Source of the DNA: CAYNWT01 sp964450955
GTDB lineage: Bacteria > Planctomycetota > Planctomycetia > Planctomycetales > Planctomycetaceae
Direction of reading: 5' to 3'
DNA: 64,000 nucleotides
NCBI GenBank assembly: GCA_964450955.1
Contig: CAYVFI010000003.1
Location: 1 to 64,000 of the forward strand
How positions within the stretch are numbered: the stretch's first letter is position 1; each line of letters opens with the position of its first letter. Below are positions 16,287 to 26,516 of this stretch, piece by piece. Below the pieces are notes generated by a model. The model worked only from the letters and a program-made list of their open reading frames with translations. It searched no databases and had not been told where the DNA came from. A program made the translations under genes and the position numbers.

Positions 16287-16838
16287 TTAGACGAGATGGC
16301 AGAGTTGCTGTTGCAACTTCTCCATCGCGTATCTGTATCGGCTCGCGACTGTGTTTGGAGACTTTCCGAGTACTTCAGCAATCTCTGCGAACGTCATGCC
16401 TTCCCAGATTTTTAGAATGACGACTTCGCACTGATTCTCCGGTAGTCGTTGAAGGGCGAGCCGGATTTGGTTCCGACTATCGTCCTTCTCAACGACATCT
16501 TCTGACTCAACAGCCCTATCAACAAACCCCGCTGTCGCGTTGACGCTGCGACGCCGCCTGACGATCTTCAGGGCCTCATTCCGAACAATGCGGAGGAAAT
16601 AAGGCCATGGATGATTCGCTCCCGCAAGACACTGGGGCTTCACTGTAATTCGAATCATCGCAGCTTGCAGAGCGTCTTCTGCATCTTCCTGATTTCTGGT
16701 AATCGACTGCGCGTATCGCAGGCACCGGCCTGCAGTCAGATCAAACAACGCTCCCAGCGCAACCACGCCGTGTCGCTGTACGTCTGCCACGCATCGGCGA
16801 ACTTCGTCCTGAAATCCATTTTTGTTTACCGCGTTCAC
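16287..16838 (-). CDS. ECF-family RNA polymerase sigma factor
   Basis: 183 residues. Region 2 (SITRNQEDAEDALQAAMIRI, then WPYFLRIVRNEALKIVRRR) and region 4 (LQRLPENQCEVVILKIWEGM, then FAEIAEVLGKSPNTVASRYR) are clear, with a short linker and no region 3, as in extracytoplasmic-function sigma factors. The start is GTG at 16838 with AAGG six bases upstream. It is the first gene of a same-strand run leading through the probable anti-sigma to the pseudopilin machine, so it likely directs that run and perhaps its own transcription. Surface-protein genes such as 16974-26516 just upstream could be further targets, but no promoter motif was identified. Confidence 0.92.
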   Translation of the reverse strand: MNAVNKNGFQDEVRRCVADVQRHGVVALGALFDLTAGRCLRYAQSITRNQEDAEDALQAAMIRITVKPQCLAGANHPWPYFLRIVRNEALKIVRRRRSVNATAGFVDRAVESEDVVEKDDSRNQIRLALQRLPENQCEVVILKIWEGMTFAEIAEVLGKSPNTVASRYRYAMEKLQQQLCHLV

Positions 16839-16918
16839 AACCTTAGTGATCTACTCCGGACAGCCATTTGTCCAGCCGATTGAACAAAAAACTGAATTTC
16901 TTCGATTTGGACATAAAA

Positions 16919-16951
16919 ACAGCCCGCGAGGAAAGTCTCCCCGCGGGCTGT
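16919..16951 (-). terminator. Intrinsic terminator after the 3180-residue protein gene
   Basis: Read on the minus strand, ACAGCCCGCG pairs with CGCGGGCTGT (10 bp; 16919-16928 with 16942-16951), followed immediately by TTTTATG. It lies 23 bp after the stop of the giant gene and 81 bp before the sigma-factor start, separating the two transcription units. Confidence 0.85.
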
Positions 16952-16973
16952 GGTTCATTGGAGAACAAGTCGT

Positions 16974-19900
16974 TTACTGCTTCTTCTTGTCCTTCTTCTT
17001 ATCGCGTCGCTTGCGACCAAACAACAAAGGCAATCCCGCAGCCAGAAGCAGGCGCTCATCGACTTCGCTTGAGCCGCCGCCGTCAGTCTCATCGACTTCG
17101 ACGATGGGATCAGTGGCGTTTTCGACTTCCGCACACCAGTCCATGCCCATCCAGCCAGTCATCACCGAGTCCACTTCGACGACTTCCTCTGCTGGCAGAG
17201 AAGGGATTGCCGGAGCGGCAGTTGGTGCAGTTGGCGCGACGACTGGTGGTGCAACAGCTTTCAGTGTTACGGTCGTCGTGTCAGCCGGAGCATCTGCAGG
17301 CAGAGCCGGGTGGATGGTAATCTGGTCGCTTAGAGAAGCGATCAGCGTTGTCCCTTCTTCAACCAGCGCTGGTACTTCTGGCAGCAGTTCTGGTACCTCT
17401 GGCACATCAACCGAACCCATGCTGACAGTTCGGAAGTCTTCAGGAGCACTGTAAGGTCCCTCTTCACCAGCCGCATTGACTGCTCGGACCCACCATCGGA
17501 AGTTTCTGCCTGATCGCAGAGTTTCCGAAATGGTGTGTGCAACATTTCCGACGGCATTTGAGTTCGGCTGGATGCCTCGGATGTCCAGGATCTGCTGCTG
17601 CCCGGAGGCCAGCACTTCCTGAATCAGGAGATTGTAAGTGAAGGCTCCTGAGGTTGGGGTCCAGGTGAATGTCGGACTCAAACCGGTGAGCTGTCCACCG
17701 CTTGGCGTGATTGCTGTCGGTGCACCCTCAATATCACTGTCGATGTCGAACGCTCGAGCTCCACCCCACTCTGAAATGTTGCCTTCGGCGTCGACCCCTC
17801 GGACTCGGAACGAGTATCGTCCGTTTCCGAGCGGTAATTCTGGTACGAAGCTGGTTTCAGTCAGGCCGGCTTCTCGGATGACGTTATTAATGCCGAGAGT
17901 CAGATTGTCTACTCGGATCTCATAGCTGACAAACAGGTCAGAGCCTTCCCACGTGAATAGTGGGAACGGTGTTCTGACCAGGTCGTTACGTCCCGGGGTT
18001 AGCAGACGCGGTTCAACAACTTCGAAGTTGGCTGTGATGAAGTTACCGGCGGTTCCATCAGTGTTGATCCAGCGAACTCTCCACCGGTAATTTCCGGTAT
18101 CAAGTCTCTCCGAATCCGGCAGTTGGAATTCTGCTTCCGCGACGTTGTTGTCCCGAAGAATTTCCTCAAACGTGCCGTCCGCCCGTTGGCGTCGCAGAAT
18201 GAACTGGTAACGGTCTACACCGCCGACATCAGTCCAGGTAAACAGTGGCGTTCGATCAACCAATTCGCCGATTGGAGCCAACTGCTCAAGGCGAAGAGTG
18301 TCGTCGATGCGGAATTCCAAATCAGGGCTCCAGTGACCGACTTCGCCATTGGCAGTAACCGCACGGACGCGGAACAGGTAATCGTCGTTCGGCAGATTAC
18401 TTGTTGATATCGAAGTCGTCTGAATGCCAAGCTGGGCGAACACAACTGCGCCTGTCCCTGCGGTTCGAACTTCGACTTCGTAGAACGGAGCGTTCACGTC
18501 AGTCCAGGCCAGAAGTGGTGTTGGATCGACAGTCACAGATTCCGGTAGGATTGGCTGCGGAGCGACAATGTCGAACTCGCGGAAATCACTTGGGTCACCG
18601 GGCAGATCGTCCTGGTCGAACGCAGTCACCTGGACAGCATAAGACCCCAACGGAAGTGATTGTGTCAGCGTGTGAGTCACACTTCCTGGTGGTAGGTTCT
18701 CCAGTCGAAGGATCTCGACGTTCGACGGTCGGCTAACAATAACCAACTGGTATCGAAGCGCGTCTCTAACGCCAGTCCATCGGAATTCCGGAGTGGGGTC
18801 GAACTCAGTCGCTCGCGGAGTACGAATCAGGACGTCCTTGACTCGGAACCGATGGTCGTCTGAGAAGTCGCCGAACCCAGCCCCGTTTCGGCCACGGACG
18901 CGGTAAACGTACTCGCCTGGTGGCAAATCGTCCGCATCCGGAATCGTGTATGTGTTCCCTTCAATGTCCGAAACATCAAGCACTAAATCCCGGCCACCGT
19001 CGGTGACTCGGAACACCTGAATCTGGAAGTCAGTCCCGCCTCCCTCAAACACGAGGGTCGGTGTGGAGTCACTGGTAACTCGGAATGGCCGAAGCGTATC
19101 CGGTGCATCAGGAGCGACGCCGATTTCGATTGTCTGAACAAGCATTGCGGTGTTCGCCGGCGAGTTGTCATCCGTCACTCTCAGGGCGACCCGAAACGTT
19201 CCTGCCGTTGGGAAGCGGCGGTTGACAATTTCACCCGTTGCGTCCACGTCGAAGTTTGTACCGTCGAAGTTGAAGTCCCATTCCCAAAGGACAATGTCAA
19301 AGTCATCCAGTGTATGACTTGAACCAGAGCCATCAAATGTGACCAGTTCGTCGACACCGGCAGGGTTTGAACTAATCGTGAAGAACGCGACCGGTCGGTT
19401 CACGAATCGTTCACGAGCTCCAATGTCGATTTGGCGGACAGCGTCAACGTTGCCATCCAGGAATCGAGGATGACCAATTTGGTCGAGTTCCGGGCGATCG
19501 TCCGGGTATAGATCGTCGTCGCCAGCGTCGATTGCGGGACTGCCGGATATCAGGTTGTGGCGATACGTCCCGTTAAGTGCAGGGTCTGTCGCCTGAACCA
19601 GTCTGGCCAGCCGAGGATTGATCGCCGGGTTTTGTCCAGGATCCCCGTCTTCATCAAGGTCTTCGTCAGTGCCCCCCAACAAGTCGCTGGCCTGGAAACC
19701 GCTGGCGATTGCATTCACTGTGTTGTCAAGGAAACCAACCAGGTTCGATCCTCGGGAGTCAACGCTACCGTCAATATCTGTGGCGAACACATTGCCTGTC
19801 GCAGGAGCGATGAAGTCTGACTCGTTGGAAGCCACGATTGTGTTTCCAAGTGTCAAAACGAACTCGCTGCCATCTTCATTCGCGACGCCGCCACCCCGTG

Positions 19901-22900
19901 CGCCACCGGTATTCAGAGCGACCGTCACGCTGTTAAGGTCGACGGTTCCTTCGTTAAACAGACCCGCACCACGCGACACTGCGGTATTGCTTGAGATCGT
20001 CGTGTTGATTGCGGTTACGTCACCGATGTTGAAGATACCACCACCACGTGAACCGGCAGAGTTAAGCACAACGGAACTGTTATCAAGCGACAAGGTCCCG
20101 GTGTTGTAGATACCCCCACCCTGGTTGAAGGCTCGACTATTGATGATGTTGGTCCCAATGAGTTCCAGCGTACCTTCATTGAAGATCGCTCCACCATCAT
20201 GAGCTTCACCGCCGGTCAGCGTCACTCCTTCAAGCGTTAATGTGACGCCCGAAGCAACGTGGAACAGCCGATCAACCTGGTTGGCGTCAATGATCGTTAC
20301 TCCAGCCCCGGCACCAATAATGTGCAGGTCGTCGGTAACATTCAGGTCGCCGATTAGCGAATTGGTTTCGAAGAATCCCTCGCGAGTCAGGTCGTAAGTT
20401 CCCGCGGGCAGATTGATGATGTCTGCTCCGGCAACCGCATTCGCTTCCTGAACCGCGGCACGCAGCGACGAGAGACCATCGTCATCAGAAGCGGCTCCGT
20501 CGCCAACTTCCGAATCGATGAAGTCAAGGACACTGGTGACAGAAGTGTTGACAGTCCACGTATCACTGGCCTCGCCACGTAGTGCGTTGTTGTCGATGTC
20601 GGTAATGTCTGATACCAGCAGAGTCAGTTCGTATTCGCCGTCAAGCTGAGTCACGCCGGACAGGTCCAACGTGTAGTCAGTAGTGCTAAGTGCGACGACC
20701 GTGCGATCAGAGATGTCGATTTCTTCGCCGTCACGAGTCAGCACGAAGTCTTCGATATCCACGTTGAGAACATCTTCGTTGAAAGTGATGTCGACCAGTG
20801 GAACACCAGTACTCCGTGGGTCTGGCGTCACTGGCTGTATCGCGCCAACAGGATCGCCCGGCAGTGGAGCGTCACCGCCCCCACCGCTACCCGACCCACT
20901 GCCACCTTCTCCGCCACCGCCACTCAACCCACCACCGCCGCCGCCACCTGCACCTGGGACGTTCAGGTCAAGTTCGTAGCTGGCAGCTGTTCCGAAGAAG
21001 TAGCCACCGATGTTTGACGTTTCGCCGCCAAGGACTTCGACAATAATCGTCGCCGAACCGTTGGCTTCGATATGGTCGTGCAACATCCGAATTTCGGTGG
21101 TCGGATTTTGGGTCCCGTTGATATTGAACGAGATCGCTCGAGTCTGCCCAGGAAACGCATTCGCGCCACCGAGTGATCGTTCTTCTACGTCTGCGTCTGG
21201 GTTTACCCAGTAGACGTTGAAATCAATGATCGTCGCTGAATCTTCAGCAAACAAGGTGACGTCCAGCGACCCCGTATCAAAGACATCAAACGAGTAATAG
21301 TCGCGTTCTCCCTTTGTGTCCAAACTCAGGAGACTGTTGCTGGTGGCATCTGTTACGGAAAACGCCCCACCAAGACCGCCCAGGTCAGTTGCAGCCAGGA
21401 AGTTGTCGTTCGCCTCGAAGTCGTCTGGCTCAATAATGTCATTGGCGTTAGCGATATTAAACACTTCGCCAGCGCTCAGGCCGAAAGGATCGCCTCCAGT
21501 GTTCCACAGGTAGGGCAATTCGCCCGGGTCAAGGCCAAGCTGTACCTGAGATGAGAAGTTACTTTCTCCCAGGGTTTCATTGATACTGAAGCCCGTGTCA
21601 TCAACCGTCGGTTCAACTCGCCAGGCGCTGGGGCCGAGGCCATCTAGTGCCCAGATCGGAGGTCCATTCCACGCGGTGGTCCCATCGTCACAGAAAGGGC
21701 CGATGAAAAAGTCCGCAAGCGTACGGGTGCTGTTTCGTCGCCGAGTTCCCTGGCCAGGCCCGAAAGGCCCGTCCGGGTCCTGCTCAACTGTTCGTGACTT
21801 GAACACTTCTTCGTTGTTGTCCCGAAATGCAAAGCCATTTGTAACATCAATTGAGGTTCCGGTGTTGTCAAAGAAGACCAGGTCGAACCTTGAGATCGCG
21901 TCCCGTTCTCCACCATTCCAAACGAATTGCGGAACAGCATTACAATCAAAAACGCCAACTGTCTCTAAGTCGACCGATGAACTGAAGCTGTCCAGGTAAA
22001 CCTCAGTCCCGAAGTTTCCATCAAAGCTGTTCCCAATAAGCGACGCATCAACCCCGGAAAAGTTCTCCAACTCAGCCTGTGTATTGGCCGTTAGGAAGCC
22101 AAGCGGGCCGTTGACTGCACCCACACGGATCACGACGCCGCCAAGCGTTCCTGAAATGATCTGTTCAACTTCGGTGCCGGTCGCAGGGTCGGAAAGGCCA
22201 ATCGGAACCCGGGATTGTGAGTTCGCGTTGCCATTTGATTCGATCTCATTCCCTTCAATTCGCACTTCGACATGCGGTTGGGCAGTGATCGTTGACGCGT
22301 TGGTAACGGTCTGACCTTCACGGACAATGGGGTAGCTTGTCGCGATTTCTTCTACAAGCTCGTCGTCACCGGCGACCTGTTCCTGCAGCGGGCTCACGGT
22401 ATTCAAGACGTACACACCGACAAGTTCGTTGGCGATAATGTCGTTGTTGGTGATATTGATGAATGAGTCTTCTTCCAGCCGGTTGAGAATATCAACCCCG
22501 CGTCCTCCGTTGCGGCGGATACTGGAATCCCGAATCGTCAACGTTGACCTTGCGCTGCTGTAGTACGCCAGGTCATCCTGCCCGCTACCAACTACGGGAA
22601 TGGTTGGCGGCAGCGGATCCGCAAGATATTCAACGCCGTCGCCACCGTTATTGACAATATTGCTATTGATGATCACTACATCAGTCTGAGTCAGTGCCTC
22701 ATCACCGTGAAGCTGATTTCCAGCCTCAGTTTGGAAGTCGTGCCCCAGGTCAATTCCGTTGTCGCCGTTGTCAGTATAGGTATTGGTATTGGCAACAATC
22801 GAACGACGCCGACCGCTTTGGAAGACAAACTGGCCACCGCCCTGCGTGATCTTAAGCCCATCCTCATCGTTTTCGATGAACTCATTCGCGCCGTTCACGG

Positions 22901-25900
22901 TTCCATCGCCGATCACCGCACTGAAGGCCTGCCCAAGCTGCAAACCGCTTTCGCCGTTCCGGTTAAACTCATTGCCGATCGCGACAACGCCCAACTCAGA
23001 ACCACCGACCCTCAGGTCGAAGAAGTCACTTGTATCGACCAGGGTGACGCTGCGAACGCCATCTTCCCCGTTGTCGTTAAATGTGTTGTCTGTCCAGGTA
23101 AAGGTTCCGAATGCGATTCCGTTGTTCCGAACCCCCGACAACTCGTTTCTGGAGAAGTCATTGCCCTGCCAGTCACCGATCACTCGAAGCTGATCTCTAC
23201 CGCTGGTTGCGTCAACGCTAAGCCCGTCTCCAAAGTTGTCCACAATGGAGTTGCCGGTCATGTTCATGAAGATGTCGACGTTTTCAAACGCGAAGAAGCC
23301 GATCCCGCCTGAACTATTTTCGTTGCCAAGCCCGTCTACCGGGTGGAAGCCGTTGTCGTTTCGGCCGTTGAAGTCAATCGTGTTGTTTTCAAGATCAACC
23401 TGAATCCGAGCATCGGCCAGGACTGAAATTCGGATGCCGTAGTGCTCGTTGTTCGTGATGTCGTTTTCGTCGAATCGGAAGTCCAACAAGTCCCGCGTTG
23501 TGTTTTGTGCGGTGAAGTCGGCTCCGTCGCCAGCGTTGTTCTCAAACGTGTTTCTGGTAACACGGACGTTGTTCAGTCGCGCGTCATCACGTCGCTCAAA
23601 ACTGAATCCGTCATCACCGTTATTGACGACATCGTTATTGCTGAATTCAAGGTCTTGAATACGAGTGCGTTCTTCCATCGAGAACGCCATACCACGCCCG
23701 TCGTTTCCTTCAGCATCAACTCCAATGACGTTGGAATCGATCACAGATTCAGCAAGGATCGAAGCAGCTTCGGCATCTGCCTGACCACCTTCAAGCCGAA
23801 CGTGAATTCCATCGCCCTGGAAAATATCGTCGCCGGTGTCCACGGTATTGACAATCCGGTTGTTTCGGATTTCAAACGAACCGGTACCGGAATCCAAAGC
23901 CAGCACTCGAATTCCGGCGTCGCCGTTGCGGTCAAAGACGTTGCCATCTTCCGCGTTCAAAGTACCGACATTAATGTCGAAGCTGATGTCCTGATCGTCG
24001 GGTACCGCCGTCGGATCCAGAGGATCAAGCGGCAGGTTCGCACCAACGCCAAAACTATCACTCTCAATGTGAAGCCCAGGCTCAACATTGTTCACAAACT
24101 GATTCGATGTAATGTCCGCCCTGAACGCGTTCGCAACATCCAGATCAATTTGAATCCCCGCCCCGTTGTTAGACGTAAACGAGTTACCCGAAATTGCCTG
24201 AATCAGGAAGTCGCCAGACTTCGTCTCTTGTGCGATTGGCAGATAGCTGCCGCCATCGGTGTAGGTCCCGTTGCTGTCAACACCGACTAACCTGAAACTG
24301 TCGTCGTCGATCCGGCGGATTACGTGCGTACCATTGGCCGAGTGTACCTGCGAGCCGGTTTCACCTTGCACGCCAGTGACTCGAACTCGATCACCAGACG
24401 CCAACCCATGAGACGGAGCCGTAATCACGATCTCTGAACCATTCGTCACGTTTGTGATGACATTACCAGTCCACTCACCAAGTGCGGCGTCAAAGTCGTA
24501 GTCCCCGTTTCCGGCAATACCATCCAGCTGGAACCGATTCGCATCCAGAACAGTAATTGTGCGAAGCCCGTTGGCCGCTGTATTGCCCGCAACGTTGCTA
24601 ACGCGAATCAGATCGCCGGTCGTCAAACCGTGACCGATTGACTCAATGACAATCGGGCTGGTGTTCGTGGCATCCTGAACAAATCCGTGAGGTACTTCGC
24701 TTTGTAAGTCAAACGAGACCAGCCCACGAACGAAACCATCGCCGTCGATTTCCGGCACGTACCACTGGCCGCCGCCATCGTAAACTCCGTCGCCGAACTG
24801 CGGCGGAGGATCACCAGCGTTCAAGGCACTTAGCGAGAACGTGTTAGTCGTCAGTCGAGTAACCCGGAATTGTCCGTTGCCTGGGTATATCTGGGTCGGA
24901 TCATCGTCCAGCAGTCCCTGAAGGATGATGATGTCACCCGTCTGCAGTTCATGGAACGTTGACTCAATGACGATCGTGTCGTTGTTGCCACGGAAGACGC
25001 GTTCAACTGAACCTGACCGAGTGACTTCGCCGTTAAACAGAAGGCCGTGGCCATCATGACCAGAGACGCTGTTGTCGACGAATCCACCCTGGAAGTTTCC
25101 GTCTACCAGATTAAACACGACGCCATCACTGCCTGAACTCAGAAACTCATTGTTCCGAATCAGGCCGGTCACATCACTACGATCAGATGTATCAAGGACC
25201 AGGCTGCTGCCCGGGGTTCCGGTCACGACATTATTTTCGATAAACAAATTCGTGACAGGCGAGTTATCGGCAACCAGGTGGATGCCGTTAGCGCCTTCGT
25301 TTCCGGCGCTTTGAGAAAACTGCGATGCGTCAGAGCTGCCCGGTACCCCAACCAACACACCAGAGATAACCTTGCCATCGTTGAACTCAAATGTGATCTC
25401 AGTGCCAATCATCTGGGCACCATTGATCGATCGTTCAATCCCACCCAACAGGTCCAGATCGATTTCCCAAACGATTTCCTCACCCGGTTCGAAGCCGTTG
25501 TCAAACTCACCACCCTCGTCGAAGGTTAGTTCCAGAGTCGTGAGTGTGGTCGTGGTACCCGACAGGTTTGTGGTGAAGTCCGTGTTGTTTAACGCTCGGA
25601 ACGGCCGGCCTGTTGTCGGGTCCTCGTCGAACTCAAGCCCGGCAGGCTCAACGTCAATGAAGATACGTGTTACCAATTCGCCGTTGGTGGATGGGTTTGT
25701 GAATCGGAATGGCTGACTAAATGTGTCGCCATCGACAACAAACTCAATATCAATGGGATCGTCAGCACCCAGCGTGTTGCCGCTAATCGTGATACCATCA
25801 GACGGCGAATCGTGCAGGTCGACCAACAGTGCGTCACGGGTCGCCGAACTGATTCGCTCGTTATCAACAATAAAGAAGTTGTCAGCGTTGGCCTGGTCGA

Positions 25901-26516
25901 CTTCCAGCAGTAAACCTTCGACACCAAGTCCACCAGTCAGCCGATTCTCTACGATGGCCCCATGTCCAATCTCACTGCCCGGATTGGCAGTAATCCGGAG
26001 CCCCGCAAGCTCGGAGTCATCAACTGTTAGACCTTCAACATCTGTGCCTCCCCGAAGAGTGATCGCGGCTCCGACACCATCACCGTTCACCGAGGTGTCC
26101 TCGATCGCCAGGGTCTCAAGCCCCGTGATGTTGTTCAGATTAATATCGATACCCGCGCCAACGTAGTCAGCTACGTCCACGTTCTCGATTGCCAAAGACC
26201 TTAGGTTGATGCCGCTTAGGTCGATGTCAATCGCCTCGGTGTTGATACCACCGAAAGCCACGGACTCAATGACCAGGGAGTCAAACCCGACCAGGTCCGA
26301 GTTGTTAATCTCAATCCCCTCGTTCACATTGGCAAAGTCGTCGAGGTTTTGAGAGTTAATTACCAGAGCCGTCAGGAGTGATCGTTCCTCCAGCTGCTCA
26401 GTGGCTCCAACCGAATCGGATTGTCGATCGCGGCGACGAGCCCGAAGACCGGCGGCGTTTCGTGTTTCCCGAACCAATTGACGCTGTAGAGAACTGAGCC
26501 ATGCTTTGATCAGCAT
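16974..26516 (-). CDS. Giant multidomain surface protein with LEPR-XLL-like motif (3180 aa)
   Basis: Start ATG at 26516, with AAAGG nine bases upstream, chosen because the basic N-terminus leads into LEERSLLT at residues 42-49. In order: right-handed beta-helix repeats rich in N/D-x-x-G; three FCCH-like units (about 500-765); more beta-helix; a pre-peptidase C-terminal (PPC)-like domain near 1690-1855; a Gly/Ser linker (about 1855-1885); an Ig-like unit; a CSLREA/polymorphic-repeat-like segment (SSLRAAVQEANA, about 2010); a PKD-like domain (about 2380-2460); and six FN3-like repeats (2470-3030). It ends LLLAAGLPLLFGRKRRDKKK plus a short basic tail, probably a membrane or wall anchor. An adhesive or structural exoprotein is likely; no catalytic site was seen. 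It is transcribed alone, with its own terminator. Confidence 0.9.
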   Translation of the reverse strand: MLIKAWLSSLQRQLVRETRNAAGLRARRRDRQSDSVGATEQLEERSLLTALVINSQNLDDFANVNEGIEINNSDLVGFDSLVIESVAFGGINTEAIDIDLSGINLRSLAIENVDVADYVGAGIDINLNNITGLETLAIEDTSVNGDGVGAAITLRGGTDVEGLTVDDSELAGLRITANPGSEIGHGAIVENRLTGGLGVEGLLLEVDQANADNFFIVDNERISSATRDALLVDLHDSPSDGITISGNTLGADDPIDIEFVVDGDTFSQPFRFTNPSTNGELVTRIFIDVEPAGLEFDEDPTTGRPFRALNNTDFTTNLSGTTTTLTTLELTFDEGGEFDNGFEPGEEIVWEIDLDLLGGIERSINGAQMIGTEITFEFNDGKVISGVLVGVPGSSDASQFSQSAGNEGANGIHLVADNSPVTNLFIENNVVTGTPGSSLVLDTSDRSDVTGLIRNNEFLSSGSDGVVFNLVDGNFQGGFVDNSVSGHDGHGLLFNGEVTRSGSVERVFRGNNDTIVIESTFHELQTGDIIILQGLLDDDPTQIYPGNGQFRVTRLTTNTFSLSALNAGDPPPQFGDGVYDGGGQWYVPEIDGDGFVRGLVSFDLQSEVPHGFVQDATNTSPIVIESIGHGLTTGDLIRVSNVAGNTAANGLRTITVLDANRFQLDGIAGNGDYDFDAALGEWTGNVITNVTNGSEIVITAPSHGLASGDRVRVTGVQGETGSQVHSANGTHVIRRIDDDSFRLVGVDSNGTYTDGGSYLPIAQETKSGDFLIQAISGNSFTSNNGAGIQIDLDVANAFRADITSNQFVNNVEPGLHIESDSFGVGANLPLDPLDPTAVPDDQDISFDINVGTLNAEDGNVFDRNGDAGIRVLALDSGTGSFEIRNNRIVNTVDTGDDIFQGDGIHVRLEGGQADAEAASILAESVIDSNVIGVDAEGNDGRGMAFSMEERTRIQDLEFSNNDVVNNGDDGFSFERRDDARLNNVRVTRNTFENNAGDGADFTAQNTTRDLLDFRFDENDITNNEHYGIRISVLADARIQVDLENNTIDFNGRNDNGFHPVDGLGNENSSGGIGFFAFENVDIFMNMTGNSIVDNFGDGLSVDATSGRDQLRVIGDWQGNDFSRNELSGVRNNGIAFGTFTWTDNTFNDNGEDGVRSVTLVDTSDFFDLRVGGSELGVVAIGNEFNRNGESGLQLGQAFSAVIGDGTVNGANEFIENDEDGLKITQGGGQFVFQSGRRRSIVANTNTYTDNGDNGIDLGHDFQTEAGNQLHGDEALTQTDVVIINSNIVNNGGDGVEYLADPLPPTIPVVGSGQDDLAYYSSARSTLTIRDSSIRRNGGRGVDILNRLEEDSFINITNNDIIANELVGVYVLNTVSPLQEQVAGDDELVEEIATSYPIVREGQTVTNASTITAQPHVEVRIEGNEIESNGNANSQSRVPIGLSDPATGTEVEQIISGTLGGVVIRVGAVNGPLGFLTANTQAELENFSGVDASLIGNSFDGNFGTEVYLDSFSSSVDLETVGVFDCNAVPQFVWNGGERDAISRFDLVFFDNTGTSIDVTNGFAFRDNNEEVFKSRTVEQDPDGPFGPGQGTRRRNSTRTLADFFIGPFCDDGTTAWNGPPIWALDGLGPSAWRVEPTVDDTGFSINETLGESNFSSQVQLGLDPGELPYLWNTGGDPFGLSAGEVFNIANANDIIEPDDFEANDNFLAATDLGGLGGAFSVTDATSNSLLSLDTKGERDYYSFDVFDTGSLDVTLFAEDSATIIDFNVYWVNPDADVEERSLGGANAFPGQTRAISFNINGTQNPTTEIRMLHDHIEANGSATIIVEVLGGETSNIGGYFFGTAASYELDLNVPGAGGGGGGGLSGGGGEGGSGSGSGGGGDAPLPGDPVGAIQPVTPDPRSTGVPLVDITFNEDVLNVDIEDFVLTRDGEEIDISDRTVVALSTTDYTLDLSGVTQLDGEYELTLLVSDITDIDNNALRGEASDTWTVNTSVTSVLDFIDSEVGDGAASDDDGLSSLRAAVQEANAVAGADIINLPAGTYDLTREGFFETNSLIGDLNVTDDLHIIGAGAGVTIIDANQVDRLFHVASGVTLTLEGVTLTGGEAHDGGAIFNEGTLELIGTNIINSRAFNQGGGIYNTGTLSLDNSSVVLNSAGSRGGGIFNIGDVTAINTTISSNTAVSRGAGLFNEGTVDLNSVTVALNTGGARGGGVANEDGSEFVLTLGNTIVASNESDFIAPATGNVFATDIDGSVDSRGSNLVGFLDNTVNAIASGFQASDLLGGTDEDLDEDGDPGQNPAINPRLARLVQATDPALNGTYRHNLISGSPAIDAGDDDLYPDDRPELDQIGHPRFLDGNVDAVRQIDIGARERFVNRPVAFFTISSNPAGVDELVTFDGSGSSHTLDDFDIVLWEWDFNFDGTNFDVDATGEIVNRRFPTAGTFRVALRVTDDNSPANTAMLVQTIEIGVAPDAPDTLRPFRVTSDSTPTLVFEGGGTDFQIQVFRVTDGGRDLVLDVSDIEGNTYTIPDADDLPPGEYVYRVRGRNGAGFGDFSDDHRFRVKDVLIRTPRATEFDPTPEFRWTGVRDALRYQLVIVSRPSNVEILRLENLPPGSVTHTLTQSLPLGSYAVQVTAFDQDDLPGDPSDFREFDIVAPQPILPESVTVDPTPLLAWTDVNAPFYEVEVRTAGTGAVVFAQLGIQTTSISTSNLPNDDYLFRVRAVTANGEVGHWSPDLEFRIDDTLRLEQLAPIGELVDRTPLFTWTDVGGVDRYQFILRRQRADGTFEEILRDNNVAEAEFQLPDSERLDTGNYRWRVRWINTDGTAGNFITANFEVVEPRLLTPGRNDLVRTPFPLFTWEGSDLFVSYEIRVDNLTLGINNVIREAGLTETSFVPELPLGNGRYSFRVRGVDAEGNISEWGGARAFDIDSDIEGAPTAITPSGGQLTGLSPTFTWTPTSGAFTYNLLIQEVLASGQQQILDIRGIQPNSNAVGNVAHTISETLRSGRNFRWWVRAVNAAGEEGPYSAPEDFRTVSMGSVDVPEVPELLPEVPALVEEGTTLIASLSDQITIHPALPADAPADTTTVTLKAVAPPVVAPTAPTAAPAIPSLPAEEVVEVDSVMTGWMGMDWCAEVENATDPIVEVDETDGGGSSEVDERLLLAAGLPLLFGRKRRDKKKDKKKQ

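Noticed and set aside
23442..24290. 282-codon plus-strand frame antisense to the giant gene
   Set aside because: Shadow of a low-complexity Asp/Asn/Val-rich coding strand; no domain and no ribosome binding site.
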